Counted from the first letter of the stretch, positions 51,854 to 64,000 are shown. The stretch: DNA of 64,000 nt from Nematostella vectensis (GCF_932526225.1 NC_064036.1:9617519-9681518); one strand, 5' to 3'. Translations and numbers: made by a program. The notes: generated by a model not told the origin, from the letters alone.

Positions 51854-53350
51854 TCAATTCCTCATATGGAGAATAACTCGAGGAAGAAGTGAAATAGGTG
51901 GAGAGACATAATCATGCTCTCCCGCCCATTCCTGAACAAATGCATCAACGTCCTCCCGACCTGGGTTCCAATACCTAGAACTTAATCTAAACAATTTCGT
52001 GTTCAGGTGGCTCGCGAAGCGGACAATAGCGTGAGGGCCCCAAATCCGATCAATCACATTAAAAGTGTCTTGAGATAAACCCTAATCATCAAAATCCTGG
52101 ATACGACTAAAAAAATCAGCTTAATTATTTTGTGACCTAGGAATCCAATCAATATCTATAGAAATCTTGTTTACTCAGCAGAAATGGAAAATATCCAAAG
52201 CTTCTATATGTAAAAAATATTTGCTACTACCGTTATTTATAATTCTAGGAACGTTCTGGTTACCCGTAAACCACTTATGGACAATCCTAAAAGTTTATGC
52301 TCTAATGAAACTAGCACATACTTAACTACTAACAATTCCCTTAGCGTAGAGCTTAAATGCATTTCATCATGGGCTCCATTTACACGCAACAAGACTTTAT
52401 CCGCACTGAACAGACTAACCACCAAATCCTGTATCACTCGCGTCAGAATACACTATGCCAACTGTGCTGGACTTAATAATCATATCCTTGCCATTAATCT
52501 CTTGCTGCAATAAGCACTCTTCGAGGCACGCTTTAAGCTTAGCAACTCTGCGCTCAGTACTATGAATCGTACCAGATTCAAAGTCAAGGACAACGCCCAA
52601 AAAGGTCACTGATTGTGATGGAAACCAGTGAGACTTCTATTCACAGTAAACCCCGATCTCAAAACATCGCGTCCTATAATCTGACTTAATATTTTAGCAC
52701 TTTCCAATGCTAAAGAACCTCCAATGCCATCATCTAAGTATAACAAAATCGTATGGCCCTGGTTTCTCAAAAATTTAACTAGCTGACGAACAACCTTAGA
52801 AAATACATAGGGACTAGAAGTAAGGCAAAACGGCAAAATACGGAAAACGTAAAACTTCATAATCCCTTCAGGAGAAGGCCATTAAAAAGCCAGGAATATA
52901 GTATGCTCCTCACAATGTCTATGTGATGATAAGCAGACTTCAGATCAAAACAAAACACACCCAGAGGAAAAAATCTGAAGCACTGTTCTCATGTCTTCAT
53001 ATTTGATAGACCTTTTTTTCGTATATCCGTGATCGATAATATCCAACACATATTCAGAAGCACCAATTTGTCGCCAGAACTTAACATTTGCTTTAAGCTT
53101 TCTTTGAAAAAAATTCCAAAAATGATATTGAGATTGTTTGTATTCAGAATAATTACTGTTTAACACCTCCGCCGACTCCCGTGGTGGAATTTAATAACTG
53201 CTTGCTGACAAACCTTTGTCGGTTGCATTCATTGGCCTAATGGCCTGATTGGCCACATCGGTGGCATAGGTTGTACTCACGAGAGCCAGTGGACGTCCGC
53301 CTTGGGGACGAAAATAACGCACATTGCGGGAAGGAACAGACATGTTTATA
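51854..53350 (-). mobile_element. decayed DIRS-like retrotransposon (reverse transcriptase / RNase H)
   Basis: Minus-strand pieces in shifting frames appear in the right order. MSVPSRNVRYFRPQGGRPLA (near 53343) comes first, then VKFWRQIGASEYVLDIIDHG, FDLKSAYHHIDI, FYVFRILPFCLTSSPYVFSK, the catalytic LLYLDDGIG, FLGVVLDFESGTIHS, VYSDASDTGFGG with RNase H Asp, LSSTLRELLVV and RFASHLNTKLFRLSSRYWNP. This set is typical of DIRS-type elements. Stops and frameshifts make it inactive, and no recombinase is attached here. Confidence 0.8.
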
Positions 53351-53489
53351 GTATTATTGAGATTACCATTAACGGGACTACTCTGAGCGACACGGGCCCT
53401 GCGCCTTTTGTACCGTGTTGCCTTAAGTTTCCAGAGCCTTCAGCGCTTTCTCTTTCTCTCAAAACACGAAAAAATTAATATTCCATTAT

Positions 53490-53800
53490 TCGAAAACACC
53501 ACGGTGATCGTGGTTACTAAAATTTTTTGGTAACTAGTCAGTTACTAATCAGGTACTACATTTACCAATGGCAAGGGGCAGGGGGTGATTGTCAACAAAA
53601 AAAAACGAAATTACCTATTTTCTGCATAGAACTGGAGAGTACAGCTTGAAATATTTCAATATATTTTTTACATTGATTTTTTCACTACAGGCCTTTACTG
53701 CCGGCTCTTCCTTTACTCCTTCTACAGGAACCCCTGTGGAAGAGGTATTATACTAGTATAACTGAGGGATATATAAGTAACTACGATCACCGCGGTTTCG
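53490..53800. mobile_element. foldback element with CACGGTGATCGTGGTTAC ends
   Basis: CCACGGTGATCGTGGTTACT near 53493 is mirrored by AGTAACTACGATCACCGCGG near 53779. The ends resemble those of the element at 7094-7984. Confidence 0.55.
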
Positions 53801-54589
53801 AAAACCTGCCTAGTCGCGGGCAATGTTGGTAATACAATCTTTATTTTAGCTTCTAGTCGTATTTACAATATATATCTATTACATAACTAAGGAAAGATAT
53901 CTGATAATAAGATAGAAAAAAAGATGAAAGGAAATAAAGTGCGATCAGGGGGGTAAAAAAATGGAAGGTTATTGAGTTGACCCCCTGTCCAGTTTAGGTA
54001 TTTAGTCGCTGGAAAATATCAGGATAAAAAAAGAAAGAAAGTGTGGACATGATTGATGATTTATAAAGGCTCACTTTCTCTTTAAACCTCCCTCGCCGCC
54101 GACATGCTATGTGTGACCGCAATTTAGAAAAAAAAAGGGGGTTTCTAAAAACCAGAAATTTCACCAGAATTCTAGAAACGTGCGACCCCGGCCTATGGCT
54201 ATAATCCGGTTTGTCAGTGCGCGCGTCGTCGTATTACATCCTGTCTCCTTAAAAGACTTGTGAGTATTAACGACATCCCGCTTTTCGAATAAATCAGGGA
54301 ATTGGATAGGGACTCACGAATAGCGCTCATGGTTAGCCCCAAGACGGCAATTTGTCAGGGAAATTCAGTAACGTCTATTACAAATATATCAGCCCGGAAC
54401 CTTTCTTCCTGTTTACTTCAAGCAGTGGCGTTACAGATACATGCGAGGTAACACGTCTCAGTGTCTTACAAAATAAGTAAACAATGCCCTATGAAAATGA
54501 ATTTAAACATGAACAACACACAATTGTCACATAACAGACTTGCCATCAAGGGGTTATTATAACACAGGGCCGTGTGTATATGCACCTTG
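53801..54589. other. intergenic, no feature seen
   Basis: No coding or repeat structure was recognised. Confidence 0.4.
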
Positions 54590-55735
54590 CACAGAGAATT
54601 TTCCTTATCAGCAGTAACCTGTCACGCCTCTCTCGCGCCATTGCTTGAAGCAAGGGAGCACGGCAGAATGTGTTTCTATTTAACGCGCTATTTAACGCGG
54701 AGAATTTTCCTTATCAGCAGTAACCTGTCACGCCTCTCTCGCGCCACTGCTTGAAGCAAGGGAGCACGGCAGAATGTGTTTCTATTTAACGCGCTATTTA
54801 ACGCGGAGAATTTTCCTTATCAGCAGTAACCTGTCACGCCTCTCTCGCGCCATTGCTTGAAGCAAGGGAGCACGGCAGAATGTGTTTCTATTTAACGCGC
54901 TATTTAACGCGGAGAATTTTCCTTATCAGCAGTAACCTGTCACGCCTCTCTCATGCCATTGCTTGAAGCAAGGGAGCACGGCAGAATGTGTTTCTATTTA
55001 ACGCGGAGAATTTTCCTTATCAGCAGTAACCTGTCACGCCTCTCTCATGCCATTGCTTGAAGCAAGGGAGCACGGCAGAATGTGTTTCTATTTAACGCGC
55101 TATTTAACGCGGAGAATTTTCCTTATCAGCAGTAACCTGTCACGCCTCTCTCATGCCATTGCTTGAAGCAAGGGAGCACGGCAGAATGTGTTTCTATTTA
55201 ACGCGCTATTTAACGCGGAGAATTTTCCTTATCAGCAGTAACCTGTCACGCCTCTCTCGCGCCATTGCTTGAAGCAAGGGAGCACGGCAGAATGTGTTTC
55301 TATTTAACGCGCTATTTAACGCGGAGAATTTTCCTTATCAGCAGTAACCTGTCACGCCTCTCTCGCGCCACTGCTTGAAGCAAGGGAGCACGGCAGAATG
55401 TGTTTCTATTTAACGCGCTATTTAACGCGGAGAATTTTCCTTATCAGCAGTAACCTGTCACGCCTCTCTCGCGCCATTGCTTGAAGCAAGGGAGCACGGC
55501 AGAGTGTGTTTCTATTTAACGCGCTATTTAACGCGGAGAATTTTCCTTATCAGCAGTAACCTGTCACGCCTCTCTCGCGCCATTGCTTGAAGCAAGGGAG
55601 CACGGCAGAATGTGTTTCTATTTAACGCGCTATTTAACGCGGAGAATTTTCCTTATCAGCAGTAACCTGTCACGCCTCTCTCGCGCCATTGCTTGAAGCA
55701 AGGGAGCACGGCAGAATGTGTTTCTATTTAACGCG
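54590..55735. repeat. 106-bp satellite, about eleven units
   Basis: Units start GAGAATTTTCCTTATCAGCA and include CTGTCACGCCTCTCTC, GCTTGAAGCAAGGGAGCACG and TATTTAACGCG. One unit lacks a 12-bp GCTATTTAACGC piece. Copies are nearly identical, so the expansion is recent. AAGGGAGCACGGCAGAAT recurs inverted near 60049. Confidence 0.95.
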
Positions 55736-55918
55736 CGATTGATATTACGAAAATAAACCACTTTGATATGCAACACCTCATGTTTGTTTATTTTGTGGAA
55801 GTCATCAATTGCGCTGTTGGATGTTTGTTAACAGGGTCTTTGTTCGTATCATCGTCCCGAAGATGTCGGATACGCGTAGTGTCGGCACGAAGTGCCGACG
55901 AAAGATGTGACAATATAA

Positions 55919-56466
55919 TGCACTAGTCAATTAAAACCCCCACCCCCATGGTCCCGGGAAAAGGTGGGGGATTAGACTTTGACTCTGTACAAAACAAAGA
56001 AAAAAGCCCCCACCCCCTCGGGACAAAACCGCAGTCAAATGACCCTACACCTCAGGATGCAAACTATAGGCAACTACCCGACAACAAGTCATCTGAAATA
56101 AGCTTATCTTTCAAAGCCAGTAACATTTTAGTGAGTACATTTGTACTAATTACTATGAAGATATAGTTACCAAAAAAATGGAAAAATAAATTATCTTCAT
56201 CTGGCGTTAGTTATCATTTGTATTTGTTTTTGCTTGCTACAGAAGAGAAAGAGTTTCAAACCAACTGACATGACTTTTGCAAAGTACATTTGTGATGTTA
56301 TTCATTTGTCCCTAAGCCCCCATGGTGGGGACAAGTCTTAGAGTCAAAAACTGTCAATTCCGCCACCCCCTCAGAACAGATTCTTGCTCAAAAGTGCTCT
56401 AAGCCCTTATGTTAACCCCACACTTCCCCGGGACCTTGGGGGTGGGGGTTTCAAATGACTAGTGCA
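55919..56466. mobile_element. 548-bp TIR element with TAA target duplication (PIF/Harbinger-like)
   Basis: Terminal inverted repeats of about 40 bp begin TGCACTAGTCA and reach to TCCCGGG. TAA flanks both sides (55916-55918 and 56467-56469). A paralogous site at 60846-60870 (GACAATATAAGAAAA) lacks the element and has a single TAA. A 3-bp TWA duplication points to PIF/Harbinger. There is no transposase. Confidence 0.8.
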
Positions 56467-56475
56467 TAAGAAAAT

Positions 56476-56537
56476 AGGTGTGATTTCTTGGAAACGTGAT
56501 CATATTAGGTGTGATTTCTTGGAAACGTGATCATATT
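56476..56537 (+). repeat. 31-bp direct duplication at the LINE 5' edge
   Basis: AGGTGTGATTTCTTGGAAAC, then GTGATCATATT, occurs twice in tandem just before the LINE. The paralogue at 60863 has it once. Confidence 0.8.
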
Positions 56538-59500
56538 ATTCAATCAAACGCTCTGGAAATCTCTTCCATGCAAACAAGCACTGCGGCTTTTCTATGATCC
56601 ATCTGAATATGCGCAGCCTATCGGCGAACTTAACGTCGTTAGAAGATGTTCTTTTGACTGTTAAAAGTGCTCCGGACATAATTGCGATTTCAGAAACAAA
56701 ACTTAAAGATAATAATGTTTATAACATTAATATTCCAGGTTATGTTTTTGTGAATACAAACTCACCGACTAATGCAGGCGGAGTCGGGATTTACATATCG
56801 CATGAATTAGATTTCATTAGAAGGCGTGATTTAGAAATAGCTGAGGGCGGCATTGAATCTTGTTGGATTGAAATAACAAGGGCCAAACAAAAGAACGTTC
56901 TCATTGGCTGCCTTTATATACATCCATTGTATGATTGTGAAAAATTTCATAATATGCTGCAAGAGATTTTAGATAACTCCAACAAAAGGGGTAAAGAGAC
57001 TTTTGTTGTAAGCGATGCGAACATAGACCTTTTACACTACAATAGAGACACACAAACAACAGATTATTTAGATATGCTATTTGATTCGGGTTTCATGCCA
57101 TTGATCACGAAGCCCACAAGAATTACCGATCACAGCGCAACCCTTATCGACCATATTTATACAAATGTACCGCAAAAAATTGCTAAGGCGGGGATATGTT
57201 TAGCAGGTATCACTGATCATTTGCCTGTTTTTTTGTACAGTCACAAATAAACTTCCCTTGCGTAAAGACAATAAGTACTTCCGTGATTTCTCGCATTTTC
57301 ACAATGACTTGTTATAAGCGATCTTGGGTTAATTGATTTTCAACAATTTGTAACTGACGATGTTAATGATAGCATTAATAAAGTAATCAGTGCGCTGCAA
57401 TCTCTAACGGATAAACATGCACCGTTACGTAAACGAACCAATAAACAAATTAAACAGCAAGCAAAACCATGGCTTACTAAGGCAGTACTTAATTCGATAA
57501 AACAAAGGCAAAAATTTTTCATAACGCACTTTCTCAGTAACGATTCGAGTAAAGTTAGATTCTATAAAATCTACAACAACAAATTAAATCGTGTAAAAGA
57601 GGCTGCCAAAAAAGTGTACTTTGAGAATCAATTTAAATTGAATAGTGGCAACCACAAAACAACTTGGAAATTAATAGGTTTACTGATAAACCGGAGAAAT
57701 AGTACCAGTCTACCGCCAATTACGAAATTAATCTATAACAACAAGTGTTATACTGACACCACTTAAATACGCATTTCATTAATGTAGGTGAAGACCTCGC
57801 GAACAAGATTCCACATAGTACCCAACAGCCAAAACAGTACATAAAACGTACTTTTCGTGATAGCTTCAGTTTTTGCGCCATTCTTGTCCACGAAGTGTAC
57901 GACCTACTATATGGATTGGACCTTAAAGTATCGTCAATTGGCGTACCAAGGCGCTGTATTAAACTTGTGTCTAGTCACATTAGTGACAGTTTAACCACCA
58001 TACTTAATCAATCATTGCAGCAGGGTGTGGTACCTGATATACTCAAAATATCTAAAATCACCCCTGTGGACAAGGGTGGTGAAATCACGGATCCGTTTAA
58101 TTTTTGACCAATTTCAACTCTGTCAACTTTCACTCAAGTACTTGAGAACCATTATTATCCATAAATCATTAACTATGTAGAAAAACAGAACATACTTTAC
58201 GAATGTCAATTTGGATTTCGGAAAGGTTACTCAACTTCATTGGCTATAACCGAAATAATAAACACTCTTAGAAAAGCGATCGACAATAATATGTATACCT
58301 GTGGTGTATTTTTAGATTTCTCGAAGGCTTTCGATACAGTTAACTATGGCATTTTACTAGATAAATTAGAGGCCTATGGGATAAGGGGATTGACACTCAA
58401 GTGGTTTACTAATTACCTAACAGACAGAAAACAATATGTTGACTTGGGTGGGGTCAGGTCTTCTGAGCTGACAATGCTTTGTGGTATTCCGCAAGGAAGT
58501 ACACTAGGTCCGCTTCTATTCCTAATCTACATAAACGATCTGCCACATTCCTCTGACAAGCTAAGTTTCAAAATATTCGCAGATGACACCAATGTTTTCG
58601 CCTCTTCCAGCGATCTTATAGCACTAGAGAATTTGATGAATACGGAGCTTGCCAAGGTGGAAAACTGGTGCCACGTTAATAAGGTTTCTATAAATATGGC
58701 AAAAACAAATTACATGATAATCAAATCATCGAGAAAAAAAGATACTCCTATTAATATTCGATTTAGAAATTCAGATGGATCTGATCAATTGTTGGAACGT
58801 AAGAAGTACATTAAATACCTAGGAGTAATAATAGACGAGCATCTTACATGGAAAATCACATTTCTTTTATTCGCTCCCGCATTTCCAGAAACATAGGAAT
58901 AATATCTAAATTAAGGCACTATCTTTCTATCCAACAATTGAAGCAAATCTATAACAATCTGGTCTATCCACATATTTCATATGGCATATTAGCATGGGAT
59001 AGCACTTAAAAAACGAACTTGAAAAGTTTGCAAACAAAACAAAATCTTTTTGTCAGATTAATTTTTTTTGCCCGCACTTATGGGAAAGACACTGCAAATG
59101 CCAAACCATTGCTAAACTTACTAGATATTCTGACTGTAGATAATGTTTTCAAATTACATGCCCAAAAATTCATACACTCGTGGAACAAAAGTCTTCTTCC
59201 TGATATTTTTTATTACACTTTTCAATATGCCAGCAGCTTACATAGTTACAACACTAGGTACGCAGCAAATCAAAATCTATACAAACCCAAAATACGAACA
59301 AATATAGGTAAGCAATCAATTTCTTTTGTCGGTTCTGATATTTGGAGAGATCTTCCATTTTCTCTCAAGAGCTCAGGCACCTTTTCTTTTCCAAAACTCG
59401 CCAAACATCATCTACTGTCTGTGCAATGTCAATCTAGTCTATAAACTTTGTAAATATCGTTTTTTTCTCTAATAATTCCCATAGTAACTTGATAATAAGA

Positions 59501-59757
59501 TTAGCTTCTTTCCTAGGGTGGGTGGGGATTGGTTGGGGGGGGGGGCAGTAATTTCTTCTTCTTTTTTCTCTTTTTTCTGCTCAAAACTGACTTTTTATGG
59601 ATAAGGGAAGCTAACTCGATAACTGACTAGTTTATTTAGCTTCCCTGCTCGAACTTGTTATCATTTATTTTACTTGTAACAAATTATAGATCTCTATCCT
59701 TTAGTATATACCTATGTAAAGAAAACAGAATTATGAGCAAAATAAAGATGATTCATG
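56538..59757 (+). mobile_element. CR1/L2-like non-LTR retrotransposon, nearly full ORF2, inactive
   Basis: Endonuclease domain: IHLNMRSLSANLTSLEDVLL, IAISETKL, SDANIDLL and TDHSATLIDHIYTN end at a stop at 57250. A linker in broken frames follows (57290-57770). The reverse transcriptase then reads YECQFGFRKGYSTSLA, LDFSKAFDTVNYGIL, GIPQGSTLGPLLFLIYINDL and the active-site FADDTNVF (58240-58896). After another break comes the usual C-terminal tail with YNTRYA and DIWRDLPF (59019-59444). The 3' end has GATTCATGATTCAT repeats. An empty-site paralogue at 60863-60920 brackets the insertion. Confidence 0.88.
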
Positions 59758-60039
59758 ATTCATGGTAAATTGATTAAACAGCCATTTCAAGCAAACCTAC
59801 CATAGCAAAGCTGTGAAATTCAAACTCCGGCCTTTCACAGTAATAAACCAAGCAACGAACGTGTAGCTCATGAATCTGTAACTCTATCCTCGGAAAGAAT
59901 TCTGGCATTATACGAACAAAGACCCTGTTGACAAACATAATCCACATCATAATCCGAGCCCTACAGCCCCAACAGCGCGACTGATATCTCTCCTTACAAA
60001 ACAAACACATATGACGCGTTTATTCTCGTAGGAATACAT

Positions 60040-60215
60040 TCTGCCGTGCTCCCTTGTCTTGGCAGACATATATGTCGTGCGGTGACTTGAAGACGAGTCC
60101 TGTACAGTCCTGTGTTTAGTCGCGTGTTCAAACACATACAGCGTGTTCCCTTGTCTTGACAGACATGTATGTCGTGCGGTGACTTGAAGACTTAGTCGCG
60201 TGTTCACATAAAGCG
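60040..60215. repeat. imperfect tandem duplication
   Basis: TTGTCTTG[G/A]CAGACAT[A/G]TATG, then TCGTGCGGTGACTTGAAGAC and TAGTCGCGTGTTCA, occurs twice with about 95 bp period. Confidence 0.7.
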
Positions 60216-60370
60216 CAAATTAAACATGAAAAGATCGATGTTAAACAAACATAAAATGGGGAATTAATCGTCTTTTTAAAATTTGTGTGGAAATATCTAG
60301 TAATTGTGTAAGGTAAATCGCCATTGAATTATTTTATTAGCCATGCGAGGAAGAGGATGTGGTTGTATAG

Positions 60371-60720
60371 GGGAGTACAGGATTATTCCACAGGCTTACC
60401 AACCTCTCAGTCAGTCTCCAGTCAATCCCAGTAACTAGCTCGAATATTTTCACGATTGATCACCTCCTGTAATTGTCCTATAATTGTCTTATATTCTAGA
60501 ATAAAGGTCACAATAAACTCTCATTGCTTTGTGATGTGTATTTATTCAGAATAAGCGGTATTTCCAAAGTTTGAGCAGTTGAGGGATTCCGCGTTCGGAA
60601 TTCGTTCGTTAGAAAAACCGCTTAATCTGGAATCAGATCAATCGTGAAAATATTCGAGCTAGTTACTGGGATTGACTGGAGACTGACTTAGAGGTTGTGA
60701 AGCCTGTTATTAGTCTCCTC
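60371..60720. mobile_element. 350-bp foldback element
   Basis: Arms of about 90 bp: left CAGTCAGTCTCCAGTCAATC, then CCAGTAACTAGCTCGAATAT, is matched by right ATATTCGAGCTAGTTACTGG, then GATTGACTGGAGACTGACTT. The spacer is about 170 bp without coding sequence. Confidence 0.8.
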
Positions 60721-60845
60721 AATCGGCGCATTATAACTAGGTTGCTCCTAGTTTTTTCCTCCTACGAAAAACAAGGCATATTTCGCCATGTCCTATTTAT
60801 TTTTCCTCTGTCTTCCTCTTGCTCTCCAGCCACACACGTTTCTTT

Positions 60846-61225
60846 GTGACAATATAAGAAAAAAGGTGTGATTTCTTGGAAACGTGATCATGGTAAATTG
60901 ATAAAACAGCCATTTCAAGCAATGGGAATGTTTCTAATGTAAATTACAAACTATAGCGGTTAGTTGATAATAGTCAAAACATTAATTCATTGTTCTCTAG
61001 CTTTTAGCTATTTCCATCGTTGTTTTATATGTCTATGTTAGACCGTTCGGGCATACTAGGATTATATGCGAACATATAGTCGATTATACTGTCTTACTAA
61101 AAGACCACAAACAGTAAAAGTCACAGGATTACAAGCACACTTACCAGAGCAAAGCTGTGAAAATCAAAACTTTCACAAAACGCTTGGGAGACTCTCAGTA
61201 ATTTACCAAGCAACGAACGTATTCA
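60846..61225. repeat. paralogue of the MITE/LINE target region (empty site)
   Basis: Matches to the flanks of 55919-56466 (GACAATATAAG), of the LINE 5' side (GGTGTGATTTCTTGGAAACG) and 3' side (GGTAAATTGAT[T/A]AAACAGCCA), and to 59800-59860 (AGCAAAGCTGTGAAA, ACCAAGCAACGAACGT), show the locus before either insertion. Confidence 0.75.
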
Positions 61226-61369
61226 TGGATCCGAAAGCGCTTTTCATGTGCACGCGATCACTCAAAATTAAAGATTAACCAGAATATCCTTATACATAAG
61301 AGGTCACGTGATTTTTTTAACTATTGACTTATTTACTGTGAAAATTGCCACTGCAAACAAATAAAGCTG

Positions 61370-61915
61370 CACGGGAATTAGGATACTTTGTCAGAGATTT
61401 CTTAATAAAATAAAAATATGCATTCCCAGTTTGTGTTGAATATTGTATTCAGCGTATAAAATATCTCTAACCTTCTCCTAACCTTTGTGCAAAATGTCTC
61501 CTGCCTCGAGATTCAGCGAACAGCTCAATTTCCCTTTGAACTTATCGCGCCGCCGACACACGCCCGGGCATGCGACAAGTGCAGGAATCAGGGTTTATTT
61601 TTAAAAATGTTTCTACGGACCGTTGCATTTCTTCATCCAAAAAGTTAAATGGCATCCGATGACCAGAAATAATTTGATTTGCTCTATCCCCCTTCTTCAC
61701 TTCTCCATTAAAAATAAAACAACGATAAAAAAACAACGATCGCGTGGGTTTTTAGACAAGAGAACTAAAAATATAACAAGAAAGGATTTCGGGAGGTAGG
61801 AGACATTTCGCACAAAGGTTAGAGATATTTTATTCGTTGAATACAATATTCAATACAAATTAAAAATGCATTTTTGGTTATTTTATTAAGAAATCGCTGA
61901 CAAAGTATCCTGGCC
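61370..61915. repeat. inverted repeat with roughly 130-bp arms, DIRS-terminal family
   Basis: The left arm 61375-61515 (AGGATACTTTGTCAG, TTCTTAATAAAATAA, TTGAATATTGTATTCA, ATATCTCTAACCTT, GTCTCCTGCCTC) is repeated in reverse at 61785-61912. The roughly 270-bp spacer has a minus-strand frame (NQIISGHRMPFNFLDEEMQR) of unknown origin. The region after it, near 61980-62060, resembles 53620-53690 beside the DIRS remnant. Confidence 0.7.
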
Positions 61916-62454
61916 CTACCAAGGGCAAACTGATTTTGGTTTAGGTAAGCGGTACCCTGGGATAACCAAAAAATAAACATGAAAATTATCAATTTTCTAT
62001 ATAGAACTGGGAAGTACGGCTGTAAATAAAGCAATAAAACAATTTTTGCGCATTTTAGTGGAATAAGTCTAAGTTTCCAGTTGAATGTACCTTTTTTATA
62101 AGAACGTCCAACCAGCTAAATTTTAAGAACATTTAAAGAAAATGTGTGATGCGTTCTAATAGGCAGATTAAAATTGATTAAAATTTCAGTACTTCTCTCT
62201 TAATAAATGTGCATAAATCGCAAGCGTCTAACAACGTAGAAACCAGACAAGATATTCTAATAGACATTAGTCTAGAATAAAAAAAAACATATTAAGAATA
62301 CCTGATTTTACGCGGGAAATAGTTATTTTAATTATTTTTAAAGCATTTCTTATGAAAAAAGACTCCCCCTGACCCCAATTAAAAACTTAGTAAGAACCAA
62401 TTACTAGGGAATTAGGAACAAGAACCCTGATGGAATGACCGTTACTGGGCCGCG

Positions 62455-64000
62455 ATGGCTAGAGACGTTATCGTCGCACTTGGATGACTAGGGTATGGGA
62501 TGACTGGGGAATAGGAGGGGGCCTAGGGACTAGGATGACTAAGGTATAGGAGGGAGCTTAGGGACTAGGATGACTAAGGTATAGGAGGGAGCAAAGGGAC
62601 TAAGATGACTGGGGTATAGGGGGGAGAATACGGACTAGGATGAATGGGGTATAGGAGGGAGCCTAGGGACTAGGATGACTAGGGTATAGGAGGGAGCATA
62701 GGGACTAGGATGACTGGGGTATAGGAGGGAGCATAGGGACTAGCATGACTAGGGAATAGGAGGGAGCATAGGGACTAGGATGACTAGGGTATAGGAGGAA
62801 GCATAGGGACTAGGATGACTAGAGTATAGGAGGGAGCCTAGGGACTAGGATGACTAGGGTATAGGAGGGAGCCTAGGGACTAGGATGACTAGGGTATAGG
62901 AGGGAGCATAGGGACTAGGATGACTAGGGTATAGGAGGGAGCCTAGGGACTAGGATGACTAGGGTATAGGAGGGAGCATAGGGACTAGGATGACTAGGGT
63001 ATAGAAGGGAGCATAGGGACTAGGATGACTAGGGTATTGGAGGGAGCATAGGGACTAGGATGACTGGGGTATAGGAGGGAGCCTAGGGACTAGGATGACT
63101 AGGGTATAGGAGGGAGCATAGGGACTAGGATGACTAGGGTATAGGAGGAAGCATATGGACTAGGATGACTAGGGTATAGGAGGGAGCCTAGGGACTAGGA
63201 TGACTGGAGTATAGGAGGGAGCATAGGGACTAGGAAGACTAGGGTATAGGAGGAAGCATAGGGACTAGGATGACTGGGGTATAGGAGGGAGCATAGGGAC
63301 TAGGATGACTGGGGTATAGGAGGGAGCATAGGGACTAGGATGACTAGAGTATAGGAGGGAGCATGGGGACTAGGATGACTGGGGTATAGGAGGGAGCATA
63401 AAGACTAGGATGACTAGGGTATAGGAGGTAGCATAGGGACTAGGATGACTAGGGTATAGGAGGGAGCATAGGGACTAGGATGACTAAGGTATAGGAGGGA
63501 GCATAGGGACTAGCATGACTGGGGTAAAGGAGGGAGCATAGGGACTAGGATTACTGGGGTATAGGAGGGAGCATAGGGACTAGGATGACTTTGGTATAGG
63601 AGGGAGCGTAGGGACTAGGATGACTAGGGTATAGGAGGAAGCATATGGACTAGGATGACTAGGGTATAGGAGGGAGCCTAGGGACTAGGATGACTGGAGT
63701 ATAGGAGGGAGCATAGGGACTAGGAAGACTAGGGTATAGGAGGAAGCATAGGGACTAGGATGACTGGGGTATAGGAGGGAGCATAGGGACTAGGATGACT
63801 GGGGTATAGGAGGGAGCATAGGGACTAGGATGACTAGAGTATAGGAGGGAGCATGGGGACTAGGATGACTGGGGTATAGGAGGGAGCATAAAGACTAGGA
63901 TGACTAGGGTATAGGAGGTAGCATAGGGACTAGGATGACTAGGGTATAGGAGGGAGCATAGGGACTAGGATGACTAAGGTATAGGAGGGAGCATAGGGAC
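62455..64000. repeat. 35-bp minisatellite running off the window
   Basis: The unit is GGACTAGGATGACTAGGGTA followed by TAGGAGGGAGCATAG. About 44 units are visible. From about 63610 to the end, the variant pattern repeats that of about 63120-63510 exactly at an offset of 490 bp (14 units), which is a recent block duplication inside the array. Confidence 0.95.

Overview
The window is animal nuclear DNA, most likely from a cnidarian such as a sea anemone or coral. The basis is intron-rich genes with GT-AG splicing, a chitin synthase carrying tandem SAM domains, DIRS-like and hammerhead-bearing retroelements, and many short foldback elements. The species itself is inferred, not shown. No bacterial features (operons, Shine-Dalgarno sites, CRISPR) are present.

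Four host genes can be read. (1) Positions 921-2814, plus strand: the last six exons of an oxysterol-binding-protein-related protein (ORP1/ORP2 type); the rest lies outside the window. (2) Positions 8601-29075, minus strand: a complete chitin synthase in 17 exons. Every splice phase agrees and the model gives 5,325 nt, or 1,774 residues. Membrane segments come first, then the glycosyltransferase core, more membrane segments, a long Ser/Arg/Pro-rich linker, two SAM domains and a final membrane pair. (3) Positions 34257-45991, minus strand: a complete ACC-synthase-like PLP aminotransferase in 15 coding exons (1,299 nt, 432 residues). (4) Positions 49800-50810, minus strand: an intronless type II membrane protein of the LicD/fukutin nucleotidyltransferase-like family. 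A broken plus-strand reading frame of unknown nature (11784-12349) lies inside the last chitin synthase intron. The genes are unrelated in function and do not form a pathway.

The rest is repeat-rich. It holds a decayed Ty3/gypsy element (about 4140-5415), a LINE 3' end (13084-13549), a nearly full-length but broken CR1/L2-like LINE (56538-59757), DIRS-like reverse transcriptase (51854-53350) and tyrosine recombinase (31831-32350) remnants, two tRNA-derived SINEs, about a dozen terminal-inverted-repeat or foldback elements, and large tandem arrays (22642-25346, 38500-39356, 54590-55735, 62455-64000).

Two observations stand out. First, a complete minimal type I hammerhead ribozyme is encoded on the minus strand at 32960-33000, inside a roughly 143-bp insertion; a nearby paralogous copy lacks the insertion and shows the empty site. 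Second, short duplications repeatedly copy exon edges: four in-frame copies of an ORP splice acceptor, a 23-bp minisatellite that multiplies an ACCS-like splice donor, a 52-bp repeat containing the ACCS-like stop codon, and relic copies of three other exon ends.
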